Of a stretch of 64,000 nucleotides of DNA, positions 1 through 7,466 are shown one piece after another (position 1 is the first letter of the stretch; every line of letters starts with the position of its first letter). The position numbers were made by a program, and so were the translations under genes. The notes below the pieces were generated by a model. It was not told where the DNA came from and ran no database searches. It saw only the letters and a program-made list of their open reading frames with translations. This stretch comes from Sphingomonas sp. HITSZ_GF (lineage in GTDB: Bacteria; Pseudomonadota; Alphaproteobacteria; Sphingomonadales; Sphingomonadaceae), in NCBI RefSeq assembly GCF_029543155.1, contig NZ_JARQXA010000008.1:1-64000 (forward strand). The letters run 5' to 3'.

Positions 1-47
1 AGAAGGGACTGGCGCGCAGGTTAGGGTAGAGTCCCTGTTCCCACGCG

Positions 48-126
48 GTTCCCCGGCGAACGCCGGGGCCCAGGGTTTCTCTGCCGAATCGCTTGTGACC
101 CTGGGCCCCGGCTTTCGCCGGGGAAC
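48..126. repeat. REP-like intergenic palindrome, copy 1
   Basis: Two 29-base arms (48-76 and 98-126) are near-perfect reverse complements around a 21-base loop. The arms carry the core CCCCGGCGAA...CGCCGGGG. Related palindromes lie at 6477-6548, 7375-7456 and 13641-13722, so this is one family. It sits upstream of trpS, and the remaining bases of 1-288 hold no gene that I can recognise. It may act as a transcript-end hairpin for an upstream gene outside the window. Confidence 0.8.
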
Positions 127-288
127 AGAGAATGGCGGCGGATAGGCCGACAAAGCCCTACCGCTCGCCTACCCCACCCGCTACACGCCTCCCCGTCCCT
201 GACATCATCGTGCGGCCGCGTCCCCGCCGTCTCGGACCCGCGGCCCGTCCAAAGGCCGAACGGTCAGCCCGGGCGTGGAAGGAATATC

Positions 289-1278
289 ATGCGCGTCGTT
301 TCCGGCATTCAGACCACCGGCAATCTCCACCTCGGCAACTACCTTGGGGCGATCAAGAACTGGGTGGCGATGCAGGACCAGGGAGAATGCCTGTTCTTCC
401 TCGCCGATCTCCATGCGCTGACGGGGAATATCTCGCCGCAGGAACTCGCCAATTCCACCATCGAGATGGCCGCGACACTGCTGGCGTCGGGCATCGACGA
501 TCGCGCGATCCTGTTCAACCAGGCGCGCGTGCCCGCGCATGCCGAGCTGTGCTGGATCCTCAACGGCACTGCGCGCATGGGCTGGCTGAACCGCATGACC
601 CAGTGGAAGGACAAGGCGGGCAAGAACCGCGAGGGCGCCAGCGTCGGCCTGTTCACCTACCCGGTGCTCCAGGCGGCCGACGTGCTCGTCTATAAGGCCA
701 CGCACGTGCCCGTCGGCGAGGACCAGAAGCAGCATCTCGAGCTGGCGCGCGACATCGCTACCAAGTTCAACACTGATTTCGACGTCGAGCTGTTCCCGCT
801 GCCCGAGCCGTTCATCTCCAAGGCGGCGCCGCGGATCATGTCCTTGCGCGACGGCAGCGCCAAGATGAGCAAGTCCGATCCCTCGGATCTGTCGCGCGTC
901 AACCTCTCGGACGACGACGACACGATCGCGCAGAAGTTCCGCAAGGCGAAGACCGATCCCGAGCCGCTGCCCGATTCGTTCGAGGCGCTGGCCGAGCGCC
1001 CCGAGGCGAAGAACTTGGTGACGATCTTCGCCGCCCTGTCGGACCGCGATCCGCAGGCGGTGGTCGCCGAGTTCGCCGGCCAGGGCTTCGGCGCGTTCAA
1101 GCCCGCGCTGGCGGATCTCGCCATCTCGGTGCTCGCGCCGATCCGCACGCGTCTGACCCAGCTGATGGACGATCGCGCGGCCGTGGGCGCGCAGCTCGCC
1201 AGGGGCGCCGAGCGTGCCAACGCCCTCGCCGCGCCGACCCTGCTCGCCGCGCAAAAGGCCGTCGGCCTGCAGGTCTAG
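289..1278 (+). CDS. trpS: Tryptophan--tRNA ligase (TrpS)
   Basis: Cytoplasmic class I aminoacyl-tRNA synthetase that charges tRNA-Trp with tryptophan using ATP. The protein has 329 residues, normal for the family. The HIGH-type signature appears as TGNLHLGNY at residues 10-18, and the KMSKS loop is exact at 192-196 (AKMSKSDPSD). The ATG at 289 is preceded by GGAAGGAA and places the N-terminal Rossmann fold directly at the start. It stands alone between two intergenic repeats. No missing motif was seen. Confidence 0.97.
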   Translation: MRVVSGIQTTGNLHLGNYLGAIKNWVAMQDQGECLFFLADLHALTGNISPQELANSTIEMAATLLASGIDDRAILFNQARVPAHAELCWILNGTARMGWLNRMTQWKDKAGKNREGASVGLFTYPVLQAADVLVYKATHVPVGEDQKQHLELARDIATKFNTDFDVELFPLPEPFISKAAPRIMSLRDGSAKMSKSDPSDLSRVNLSDDDDTIAQKFRKAKTDPEPLPDSFEALAERPEAKNLVTIFAALSDRDPQAVVAEFAGQGFGAFKPALADLAISVLAPIRTRLTQLMDDRAAVGAQLARGAERANALAAPTLLAAQKAVGLQV

Positions 1279-1285
1279 AAAAGGT

Positions 1286-1412
1286 CCTCCCCCGGAGGGG
1301 GAGGGGGACCAGCGAAGCTGGTGGAGGGGGCTTGCCGCGCGCGATATCGCCTGCGGCGTGCCCTCTCCACCACCGCCGATCGGCGGCGGTCCCCCTCTCC
1401 CTCCGGGAGAGG
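1286..1412. repeat. Intergenic inverted-repeat element (GGGGGAGGG type)
   Basis: The stretch between trpS and the next gene is a long imperfect palindrome. Left arm 1286-1310 (CCTCCCCCGGAGGGGGAGGG...) pairs with right arm 1388-1412 (...CCCCCTCTCCCTCCGGGAGAGG). Inner matches are GGTGGAGGG against CCCTCTCCACC. The style differs from the CCGGCGAAAGCCGGG family. It may be a mobile palindromic repeat or a transcript-end hairpin for trpS. Confidence 0.65.
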
Positions 1413-1462
1413 ATTTGGAACCCTTAAGGGCACCATCGGGTTTCTATGGGCGGAGAGTGCCC

Positions 1463-2518
1463 ATGCGTAGCCTGATCCCCGTGCTGCTCCTCGGGAGCGC
1501 AGTTGCAGCCTGTAGCGGTGGTGGAGGCTCTTCCGGCGGTGGCGGTGGCACCGTCGTCACGCCAACGCCGACGCCCGCCCCCGGATCGACGCCCACCCCT
1601 TTGCCCACAACAACTCCCACGCCCACGCCGGCGAGCACCGAGCCCGCCACGGGTTCCGACTTCACTGCCGGCATCGCCGCGCTCTATTCCACCCAGGCCG
1701 ATATCACTGCCTGCCAGGCCGGCGTGCTCAAGCCCGAGGTCGGCGCCCGCGTTCTCGCCACGCTCAACGACATCCGCGCGCATCACCGCTTGCCCGCGGT
1801 CACCTATGCCAGCACCGAGGATGCGGCCGTCCAGCAATCGGCGCTGATGATGGCCGCCAACGGCCAGCTCAGCCACACGCCGCCCTCGACCTGGAACTGC
1901 TACACCGCCGCCGGCGCCACCGCGGCCGGGCAGAGCAACATCTATCTCGGGATGGGCGGCGGGCTGCGCTACACCCAGGATGCCGACATCCTGATCGGCT
2001 GGCTCACCGACACCAACAATCTGGTCGCCAACAATATCGGCCATCGCCGCTGGCTGCTCCACCCCTTCCTCTCGACCATCTCCTATGGCCGGGTGGCGGG
2101 ACGCTACCAGACCTCGAACCGCACCGACGGCGCCTCGATCAAGGTGATCAACAGCAGCCAGAATACCGCAGGCCCGCTGCCCGACTATGTCGCCTATCCC
2201 TTCGAGGACTATCCGGCCCGCTATTTCGACACCAGCGCGCTGCTCAGCTTCGGGGTGATCGCCAACAAGAGCTCGAACTTCGGCGCCAACAGCGCCGTCA
2301 ACTTCTCCGCCGCGACGATCAGCGTGCGGGTGCGCGGCGGCGCGGCGCTCACCGTATCGAACATATCGTTCGACAATGACGGCTATGGCCTGCCCAACAA
2401 TCTGCAATGGAGCGTCGCCGGGCTGGCGGCGAACACGATCTATGACGTGACGATCAGCAACGTCACCGTCAGCGGCGCGACGCGCAGCTACAGCTATTAT
2501 TTCCGGCTGGTGCCCTGA
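1463..2518 (+). CDS. Lipoprotein with CAP (SCP-like) domain
   Basis: The predicted protein has 351 residues and starts at the ATG at 1463, after GGAGAG. A lipoprotein signal ends in VAAC at residues 15-18. A Gly/Ser stretch and a Pro-Thr-rich linker to about residue 65 would tether the domain away from the membrane. The rest resembles bacterial CAP domains (cysteine-rich secretory/antigen 5/PR-1): an N-terminal helix with LNDIRAHHRLP, then LSHTPPS, then GHRRWLLHP. The role of bacterial CAP domains is mostly unknown. A longer frame upstream runs through the repeat element and was rejected because the lipoprotein signal decides the start. Confidence 0.8.
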   Translation: MRSLIPVLLLGSAVAACSGGGGSSGGGGGTVVTPTPTPAPGSTPTPLPTTTPTPTPASTEPATGSDFTAGIAALYSTQADITACQAGVLKPEVGARVLATLNDIRAHHRLPAVTYASTEDAAVQQSALMMAANGQLSHTPPSTWNCYTAAGATAAGQSNIYLGMGGGLRYTQDADILIGWLTDTNNLVANNIGHRRWLLHPFLSTISYGRVAGRYQTSNRTDGASIKVINSSQNTAGPLPDYVAYPFEDYPARYFDTSALLSFGVIANKSSNFGANSAVNFSAATISVRVRGGAALTVSNISFDNDGYGLPNNLQWSVAGLAANTIYDVTISNVTVSGATRSYSYYFRLVP

Positions 2519-2549
2519 GCCGATCGGCCCGGGATATTATGTCTAGTCA

Positions 2550-2581
2550 TAAAGGAAAAGGCCGGGGCTTGCCCCCGGCCT
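2550..2581 (-). terminator. Intrinsic terminator downstream of dnaA
   Basis: A 9-bp GC stem (AGGCCGGGG at 2559-2567, CCCCGGCCT at 2573-2581) with a 5-base loop. Read on the minus strand it is followed by TTTTCCTTTATG, a T-rich tail. This suits the end of the dnaA transcript. On the plus strand the tail lacks a T run, although it could still slow transcription leaving the CAP gene. Confidence 0.7.
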
Positions 2582-2607
2582 CTCCGCACGCCCCTTGCCG
2601 GGCATAT

Positions 2608-2660
2608 CAGGGTGGAGGCGTGACCGATCACGTTGCCCCGCTCTCAGCTCCTCCACCCTG
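2608..2660. repeat. Inverted repeat between CAP gene and dnaA
   Basis: Perfect 11-base arms CAGGGTGGAGG (2608-2618) and CCTCCACCCTG (2650-2660) flank a 31-base spacer. The GGTGGAGG core recalls the element at 1286-1412, so it may be a decayed relative. No gene is visible in 2519-2723. Confidence 0.5.
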
Positions 2661-2723
2661 CCCTCCCGGGGGACGGGAGGGAACATATCCGTTGCGACCC
2701 CCAGTAACGCTTGGCCTGAGCCC

Positions 2724-4118
2724 TTAGCCTTCCAGCGTGCGCATCAGCGTGCGCACCGCGGTATCGATCTCCACGTCCTTGCCGCGCAGCTCCTCGATGC
2801 GCTTCACCGCATGGATCACGGTCGAGTGATCGCGGTTGCCGAACTTGCGGCCGATCTCCGGCAGCGAGCGCGTGGTCAGCCGCTTGGCGAGGTACATCGC
2901 GATCTGGCGCGGCCGGGCGATCGCCACGGCGCGGCGCTCGGAGATCAGGTCGATCTGCTTGACTTCGAAATGCGCCGAGACCGCGCGCTGGATCTCGTCG
3001 ATCGTGATGCGGCGCTGCGCCGAGCGCAGCACTTCGCCAAGCACGTTGGTGGCGAAGTCGATCGTGATCACTTCGCCGTTGAGCTGCGCATAGGCGACGA
3101 GGCGGTTGAGCGCGCCTTCGAGCTCGCGGACATTGGTGGTGATCCGTGCGGCGAGCAGGTCCATCACTTCGTGCGGCATCGTCACTGCCGGCATGTCGAG
3201 CAGCTTGCGGCCGACGATCGCACGGCGCAGCTCCAGCTCGGCCGGCTTGATGTCCGCCACCAGCCCGGAAGCCAGACGCCCGGCAAGCCGCGGCTCGAAA
3301 CCTTCGAGCGCCTGGGGCGCGCGGTCGGCTGCGATCACCAGGCGCTTGCCCGACGACATGAACTCGTTGACGGTGTGGAAGAATTCCTGCTGCGTCGCGT
3401 CCTTGCCGCCGATGAACTGCAGGTCGTCGATCATCAGCAGATCGACTGAGCGCAGCCGCGCCTTGAACGCGTGCGTGTCCTTGTTGCGCAGCGCCTGCAC
3501 GAACTCGAACATGAAGCGCTCGGCAGTCACGTAGATCGCAGTCGCTTCGGGATTGGCTTCCAGGAAGGCATGGCCGATCGCGTGCATCAGGTGCGTCTTG
3601 CCCTGGCCCGTGCCGGCATGAAGGTAGAGCGGGCTGAACCGCGGCGCGCCGGGCTCGGCCATCGCCTTGGCGGCGTTGCACGCCACGCGATTGGTCGCGT
3701 CGATCACGAACCGCTCGAAGGTGAAACGCGGATCGAACTGCGGGCGCTCGGCCGGCGCCGCAGTGGCGGCAGCCGCCACCGGCGCCGAATCGGCCGTCGC
3801 AGCCGCCGCGCTCAGCACGCGCTTGGGCTCCTCGGCCACGGTCTCGATCGAGACGCTGCGCACCGCCGGGATCTGGCTGCGGAATTCGAGCAGCAGGCGC
3901 TCGGCATAGTGATTTTTGACCCACTGGGTCATGAAGGCCGACGGCAGGCCCAGGCGCACGATCTCGGCATCGCTGCCCTCGATCAGGACGACCGGCTTCA
4001 GCCATTGGTCGAACAGGCGCTGGCCCGCAGAGCGGCGCAGATTCGCGCGCACATGCGACCATGCCTTGGCAACCGCAGCTTCCATCCCGTCCCGCTCCAA
4101 GGCCTGAACCTGAGTCAC
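2724..4118 (-). CDS. dnaA: Chromosomal replication initiator protein DnaA
   Basis: AAA+ ATPase that binds DnaA boxes and opens oriC. The GTG at 4118 is chosen because GGAGGGG lies 9 bases upstream; it gives 464 residues. Domain I is at the N-terminus (AWSHVRANLRR...FDQWLKP), followed by an Ala-rich linker. The AAA+ core has Walker A GTGQGKT near residue 170 and Walker B LLMIDDLQF. Domain IV ends with the DnaA-box-binding signature RDHSTVIHAVKRIEE. A longer upstream frame to 4211 lacks a ribosome site. It lies downstream of rpsT, with a roughly 450-base leader rich in GANTC sites. Confidence 0.97.
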   Translation of the reverse strand: MTQVQALERDGMEAAVAKAWSHVRANLRRSAGQRLFDQWLKPVVLIEGSDAEIVRLGLPSAFMTQWVKNHYAERLLLEFRSQIPAVRSVSIETVAEEPKRVLSAAAATADSAPVAAAATAAPAERPQFDPRFTFERFVIDATNRVACNAAKAMAEPGAPRFSPLYLHAGTGQGKTHLMHAIGHAFLEANPEATAIYVTAERFMFEFVQALRNKDTHAFKARLRSVDLLMIDDLQFIGGKDATQQEFFHTVNEFMSSGKRLVIAADRAPQALEGFEPRLAGRLASGLVADIKPAELELRRAIVGRKLLDMPAVTMPHEVMDLLAARITTNVRELEGALNRLVAYAQLNGEVITIDFATNVLGEVLRSAQRRITIDEIQRAVSAHFEVKQIDLISERRAVAIARPRQIAMYLAKRLTTRSLPEIGRKFGNRDHSTVIHAVKRIEELRGKDVEIDTAVRTLMRTLEG

Positions 4119-4266
4119 CGTGACGCACCCCTCCTTCGCGGAAAGCTTCTGCATCCCGCGCATCAATTCGATCCGACATGAAGCCCGCCTGCACCGGACA
4201 TCCCCGGTCATGGCGCAGTGGGCCGCGTTACACCCGAGTGAGCTTGCCCCCCGGACACCCGGGCAA

Positions 4267-4488
4267 GAATCTCGCCTGGGAGGTCTGTTTTAGGGAGCCC
4301 TTTTCGAGTCGAGCAAGGGGGTCCCATGTAAAGATTCTGAAATAGTTTTGTTGACTCGGCCTAACCCACGGAAATGCGTGGGGGTGCGGATTTAAGCATC
4401 GGAAATTCCAGCATTTCTGGAATTGTTGCAATCCAATGGCAGTGCGACTCGCGCGTTTCCGAGGGTTCCAGGATCGTAACCATGATTC
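4267..4488 (-). promoter_or_regulatory. GANTC cluster in the dnaA upstream region
   Basis: The non-coding stretch 4119-4568 between dnaA and rpsT contains six GANTC sites at 4267 (GAATC), 4306 (GAGTC), 4333 (GATTC), 4353 (GACTC), 4446 (GACTC) and 4484 (GATTC). About one would be expected in this length of GC-rich DNA. GANTC is the CcrM methylation site of alphaproteobacteria, and dnaA transcription in Caulobacter is known to respond to its methylation state. No clear DnaA box (TTATNCACA) was seen, so this is probably a promoter region rather than oriC. Confidence 0.6.
4404..4424. promoter_or_regulatory. Perfect palindrome upstream of dnaA
   Basis: AATTCCAG (4404-4411) and CTGGAATT (4417-4424) form a perfect 8-bp dyad around five bases. 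It lies 286 bases upstream of the dnaA start, inside the GANTC cluster. It lacks a T tract, so it looks more like an operator than a terminator. No known regulator could be assigned. Confidence 0.4.
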
Positions 4489-4515
4489 GTTCCGCAAGCC
4501 CCTGGCGGACACGAC

Positions 4516-4546
4516 AAAAACCCCGCGGAACCGGTGTCCCGCGGGG
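4516..4546 (-). terminator. Intrinsic terminator of rpsT
   Basis: On the minus strand CCCCGCGG (from 4546) pairs with CCGCGGGG (to 4521) and is followed by TTTTT (4520-4516). It begins 22 bases after the rpsT stop, so rpsT probably forms its own transcript, separate from dnaA. Confidence 0.9.
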
Positions 4547-4568
4547 CATTGTTACGGAAAAGTTACGG

Positions 4569-4832
4569 TTATGCCAGCGCTTCGACGCGCTTGTTCAGAC
4601 GCGCGAACTTGCGCGAGGCCGTGTTCTTGTGGAGCACGCCCTTGGCAACGCCGCGCGCCATCTCCGGCTGCGCAGCGGCGAGCGCGGCAGCAGCCGCGGC
4701 CTTGTCGCCAGCCTCGAGGGCCGACTCGACCTTCTTCACGAAGGTGCGGATACGGCTCACGCGGGTGCCGTTGATCTCCGCACGGCGCGCATTGCGCCGG
4801 ATACGCTTCTTCGCTTGCGGCGTATTCGCCAT
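4569..4832 (-). CDS. rpsT: 30S ribosomal protein S20
   Basis: Primary binding protein of the small ribosomal subunit that contacts 16S rRNA. It has 87 residues, the standard length. The basic N-terminus MANTPQAKKRIRRNARR and the segment LHKNTASRKFARLNKRV are typical of S20. An Ala-rich middle helix (residues 45-55) is normal here. AGGAACGAGACGG precedes the ATG. The rpsT-dnaA order is common in alphaproteobacteria. Confidence 0.97.
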   Translation of the reverse strand: MANTPQAKKRIRRNARRAEINGTRVSRIRTFVKKVESALEAGDKAAAAAALAAAQPEMARGVAKGVLHKNTASRKFARLNKRVEALA

Positions 4833-4925
4833 TCCGTCTCGTTCCTAGCTCGAAATGTTTAGGGCGCGGGGAACATGCCTCCACGCCCGGAAAGACGGGC
4901 CCCTTAGCGCCACAGACGATTCGGG

Positions 4926-5627
4926 TCAACCGCCAGAGAACACGATATGGCATTTGGAGACGTTCGTGCCGTCGTCCGAGCCCATCGGCCCGCCCGGCTC
5001 GATCGAATCGAGCACCAGCCTGCCGTCGATCCATTTCGCGGTGCCGCGCTGGAGGACTTTGCCCTCCCTGCCGTGCAGGAGCTCGAACCTGCCGCTTGCG
5101 GCATCCCATCGATAATAGCCGCTCCCGCTCACCTTCGTCTCGAACATGTCGTCGGGCCGGGTCCAAGTGTAATAGCCATCGGCGGTGAAGGCCATCTCCG
5201 ACACCTCGGCACCCAGGCAGCCCGACTGTTCCCGCTTGCCGAAGGTGCCCGACAGCACCTGCGCGTCGCGGGCGATCACTATCAGCCGCCCGTGCGCTTC
5301 CCCGTTTTCGCCCTGCGCCCAGAAGTGGATCTCCGCGCCCGGCACCGCATCCGCCGCAATCCGCAGCTGCCGCCGCGCGCTGCCCTTTTCGCGCACCAGC
5401 TTCACGCCCGCGCCCTCGACCTTCCAATCGTCGAGGCATTTGGAGGGCATTTCCTCAGGGGGCATGCCATGGCCGGCAACGCGCATCGGCACGAGCGTCA
5501 CCGTCTCGCCTTGCCGCGCCACTCTCGGCGCATAGCTGATCGCGAAGCCGAGCCCGCGGCATGCCTCGTCGCGCGGAGTCGGGGGCACCGGCACTCCCTG
5601 CGCCAGCAACATGAACAGTGAAAGCAT
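4926..5627 (-). CDS. Hypothetical secreted protein downstream of mutM
   Basis: 233 residues, not recognised. The N-terminus MLSLFMLLAQGVPVPP is a short hydrophobic segment that could act as a signal peptide. The remainder looks like mixed beta structure, with four spaced cysteines (CRGLG, SKCLDD, GCLG, KCHIV), which would fit disulfides in the periplasm. The segments RQGETVTLVPMRV and MAFTADGYYTW suggest beta-sandwich folds, but no family can be named. It starts 9 bases after mutM and is probably cotranscribed with it. Confidence 0.6.
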   Translation of the reverse strand: MLSLFMLLAQGVPVPPTPRDEACRGLGFAISYAPRVARQGETVTLVPMRVAGHGMPPEEMPSKCLDDWKVEGAGVKLVREKGSARRQLRIAADAVPGAEIHFWAQGENGEAHGRLIVIARDAQVLSGTFGKREQSGCLGAEVSEMAFTADGYYTWTRPDDMFETKVSGSGYYRWDAASGRFELLHGREGKVLQRGTAKWIDGRLVLDSIEPGGPMGSDDGTNVSKCHIVFSGG

Positions 5628-5636
5628 GTCCCCTCC

Positions 5637-6446
5637 CTATTTCTGGCAGGCGGGGCACCAGAAGGTGGACCGCCCCGAATCGACCCGCCGCTCGACGAGC
5701 CCGCCACAGCCGCAGGGCTCGCCTTCCCTACCGTACACCCGCCACTCCTTGGCGAAATAGCCGAGTTCGCCGTCCGGCCGCGCATAGTCGCGAATCGTCG
5801 AGCCGCCGGCGGCGATCGCGCTTTCCAGGACCGCGCGAATCGCTGCGACCAGCTTCTCCAGCTTCGCCTTCGAGATCGATCCGCCTTCGCGGGTCGGCGC
5901 GATGCGCGCGATGTAGAGCGCCTCGCACACATAGATGTTGCCCAGCCCCGCGACGGTGCGCTGGTCGAGCAGCAGCGCCTTCACCGGCGCGATCCGGTCC
6001 TTGAAGACGCGCGCCAGATGCGCCGCGTTGAAATCCGGCCCCAGCGGCTCGGGGCCCAGCGCGACGAAAGGCGCCCAGGTGGCGATCTCCGCAGTCGGCA
6101 CCAGGTCCACCGATCCGAATCGCCGCGGGTCGTTGAGCGCGAGCCGGTGATGCTGCGTCTCCAGCACCATATGATCATGCTTGCCGATCTCCGCGGGATC
6201 GATCCGCCAGCGCCCCGACATGCCGAGATGGAAGATCAGCGTGTCCCCCCGATTCGTCTCGATCAGCCCATATTTGGCGCGGCGGCCCATGCCGGTGACG
6301 ATCGCCCCGGTCAGCCGCTGGCCCAGCCCTTCGGGAAAGGGCCGGCGAAGATCGCCGCGGTGCAGGGTCACGCGCTGGATCGTCTCGCCCTTGAGCACGG
6401 GCTCCAGCCCGCGCACGGTCGTCTCTACTTCGGGTAGTTCAGGCAT
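5637..6446 (-). CDS. mutM: Formamidopyrimidine-DNA glycosylase (Fpg/MutM)
   Basis: Base-excision repair enzyme that removes 8-oxoguanine and formamidopyrimidines and cleaves the abasic site. It has 269 residues, the usual size. The N-terminus MPELPEVET supplies the catalytic proline (after Met removal) and glutamate. The helix-two-turn-helix region includes LDQRTVAGLGNIYVCE. The C-terminus has a four-cysteine zinc finger (PCGCGG...FWCPACQK). It is the first gene of a minus-strand pair with the downstream hypothetical. Its start faces ubiE across a palindromic repeat. Confidence 0.97.
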   Translation of the reverse strand: MPELPEVETTVRGLEPVLKGETIQRVTLHRGDLRRPFPEGLGQRLTGAIVTGMGRRAKYGLIETNRGDTLIFHLGMSGRWRIDPAEIGKHDHMVLETQHHRLALNDPRRFGSVDLVPTAEIATWAPFVALGPEPLGPDFNAAHLARVFKDRIAPVKALLLDQRTVAGLGNIYVCEALYIARIAPTREGGSISKAKLEKLVAAIRAVLESAIAAGGSTIRDYARPDGELGYFAKEWRVYGREGEPCGCGGLVERRVDSGRSTFWCPACQK

Positions 6447-6476
6447 GGGACGTACCTAACGCGCCAAACCCCTGTC

Positions 6477-6548
6477 CGTCATCCCCGCGAAGGCGGGGAT
6501 CCATTCAACCTGCACTGCCAATGGATCCCCGCCTTCGCGGGGATGACG
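6477..6548. repeat. REP-like intergenic palindrome, copy 2
   Basis: Arms CGTCATCCCCGCGAAGGCGG... and its reverse complement flank a short spacer in the mutM-ubiE divergent gap. The outer CGTCATCCC...GGGATGACG is shared with copies 3 and 4. The inner core is CCCCGCGAAGGCGGGG rather than CCCGGCGAAAGCCGGG, so it is a subfamily variant. Confidence 0.8.
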
Positions 6549-6595
6549 AGTTAAAGGCGATGACGCGCGAGGAAACCGCCGCTAGAGCCGCTGAC

Positions 6596-7351
6596 ATGAC
6601 CGACACCGTCTCCTTCGGCTACGAAGACGTGGCCCCCGAGGAAAAGACCCGCCGCGTCGGCGAGGTCTTCTCCAGCGTCGCCGCCAAATACGACCTGATG
6701 AACGACGCCATGTCGGGCGGGCTCCACCGGCTGTGGAAGGACAAGTTCGTCCGCCGCGTGAAGCCGCGCGCAGGCGAGCACATTCTCGACATGGCGGGCG
6801 GCACCGGCGACATCGCCTTCCGCATGGTGAAGTCAGGCGCGTCCATCACGGTCGCTGACATCAATCCCGAGATGCTCGCCGTCGGCATCGAGCGCGCCGC
6901 CGAGCGCGGGATCGCCAGCGGGCGCGAGCCCGACACCGGGAGCCTGGTGTGGAGCGAGGCCAATGCCGAGACGCTGCAATGGCCCGACAAGTTCTTCGAC
7001 GCCTATACGATCGCCTTCGGTATCCGGAACGTGACCGACATCCCCAAGGCGCTCCGCGAGGCGCACCGCGTGCTCAAGCGCGGCGGACGGCTGTTCGTGC
7101 TCGAATTCTCGACCACCGAGTGGCCGGGCTTCTCCGAAGTCTATGACGCCTATTCCCACAAGCTGGTCCCCAAGCTCGGCCAGATGTTGGCAGGCGACGC
7201 GGAGAGCTATCGCTACCTGATCGAATCGATCCGCCGCTTCCCGAAGATGCCCGAGTTCGAGGCGATGATCCGCGAGGCCGGCTTCACCCAGACCAAGGTC
7301 GAGCCGCTGCTCGGCGGGCTGGTCGCGATCCATTCGGGCTGGAAGATTTGA
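6596..7351 (+). CDS. ubiE: Ubiquinone/menaquinone C-methyltransferase UbiE
   Basis: SAM-dependent C-methyltransferase of ubiquinone biosynthesis. With the ATG at 6596 it has 251 residues, matching the family. The conserved start MTDTVSFGYEDV, then VAAKYDLMNDAMSGG and LDMAGGTGDIAFR (SAM motif I), and the C-terminal AIHSGWKI are all characteristic. Upstream ATGs (6521 and 6560) would add unrelated residues from the repeat region, so they were not used. It precedes ubiB, the ubiquinone accessory kinase-like gene, separated by a palindromic repeat. Confidence 0.95.
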   Translation: MTDTVSFGYEDVAPEEKTRRVGEVFSSVAAKYDLMNDAMSGGLHRLWKDKFVRRVKPRAGEHILDMAGGTGDIAFRMVKSGASITVADINPEMLAVGIERAAERGIASGREPDTGSLVWSEANAETLQWPDKFFDAYTIAFGIRNVTDIPKALREAHRVLKRGGRLFVLEFSTTEWPGFSEVYDAYSHKLVPKLGQMLAGDAESYRYLIESIRRFPKMPEFEAMIREAGFTQTKVEPLLGGLVAIHSGWKI

Positions 7352-7374
7352 GGCCAGTGCCCTTCACCGATTTC

Positions 7375-7456
7375 CGTCATCCCGGCGAAAGCCGGGATCT
7401 CATGCGGCGGCGCGAACGGCTTGTGGCCCGAGATCCCGGCTTTCGCCGGGATGACG
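7375..7456. repeat. REP-like intergenic palindrome, copy 3
   Basis: CGTCATCCCGGCGAAAGCCG... at 7375 pairs with its reverse complement ending at 7456. It fills nearly the whole gap between ubiE and ubiB, so a hairpin would form in any ubiE-ubiB transcript. It may set relative expression or end transcription. Confidence 0.85.
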
Positions 7457-7466
7457 GTTTCCTCGC

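Noticed and set aside
1214..1462. N-terminal extension of the CAP lipoprotein through the palindromic element
   Set aside because: The lipoprotein signal begins at the ATG at 1463, which has its own ribosome site; upstream residues come from repeat DNA.
2644..4194. 516-codon frame overlapping dnaA on the same strand
   Set aside because: Wrong frame relative to DnaA, with Arg/Ala-rich low-complexity translation and no ribosome site.
4119..4568. Possible oriC next to dnaA
   Set aside because: No TTATNCACA boxes or AT-rich unwinding stretch were seen. GANTC sites alone suit promoter control, and in many alphaproteobacteria oriC lies elsewhere.
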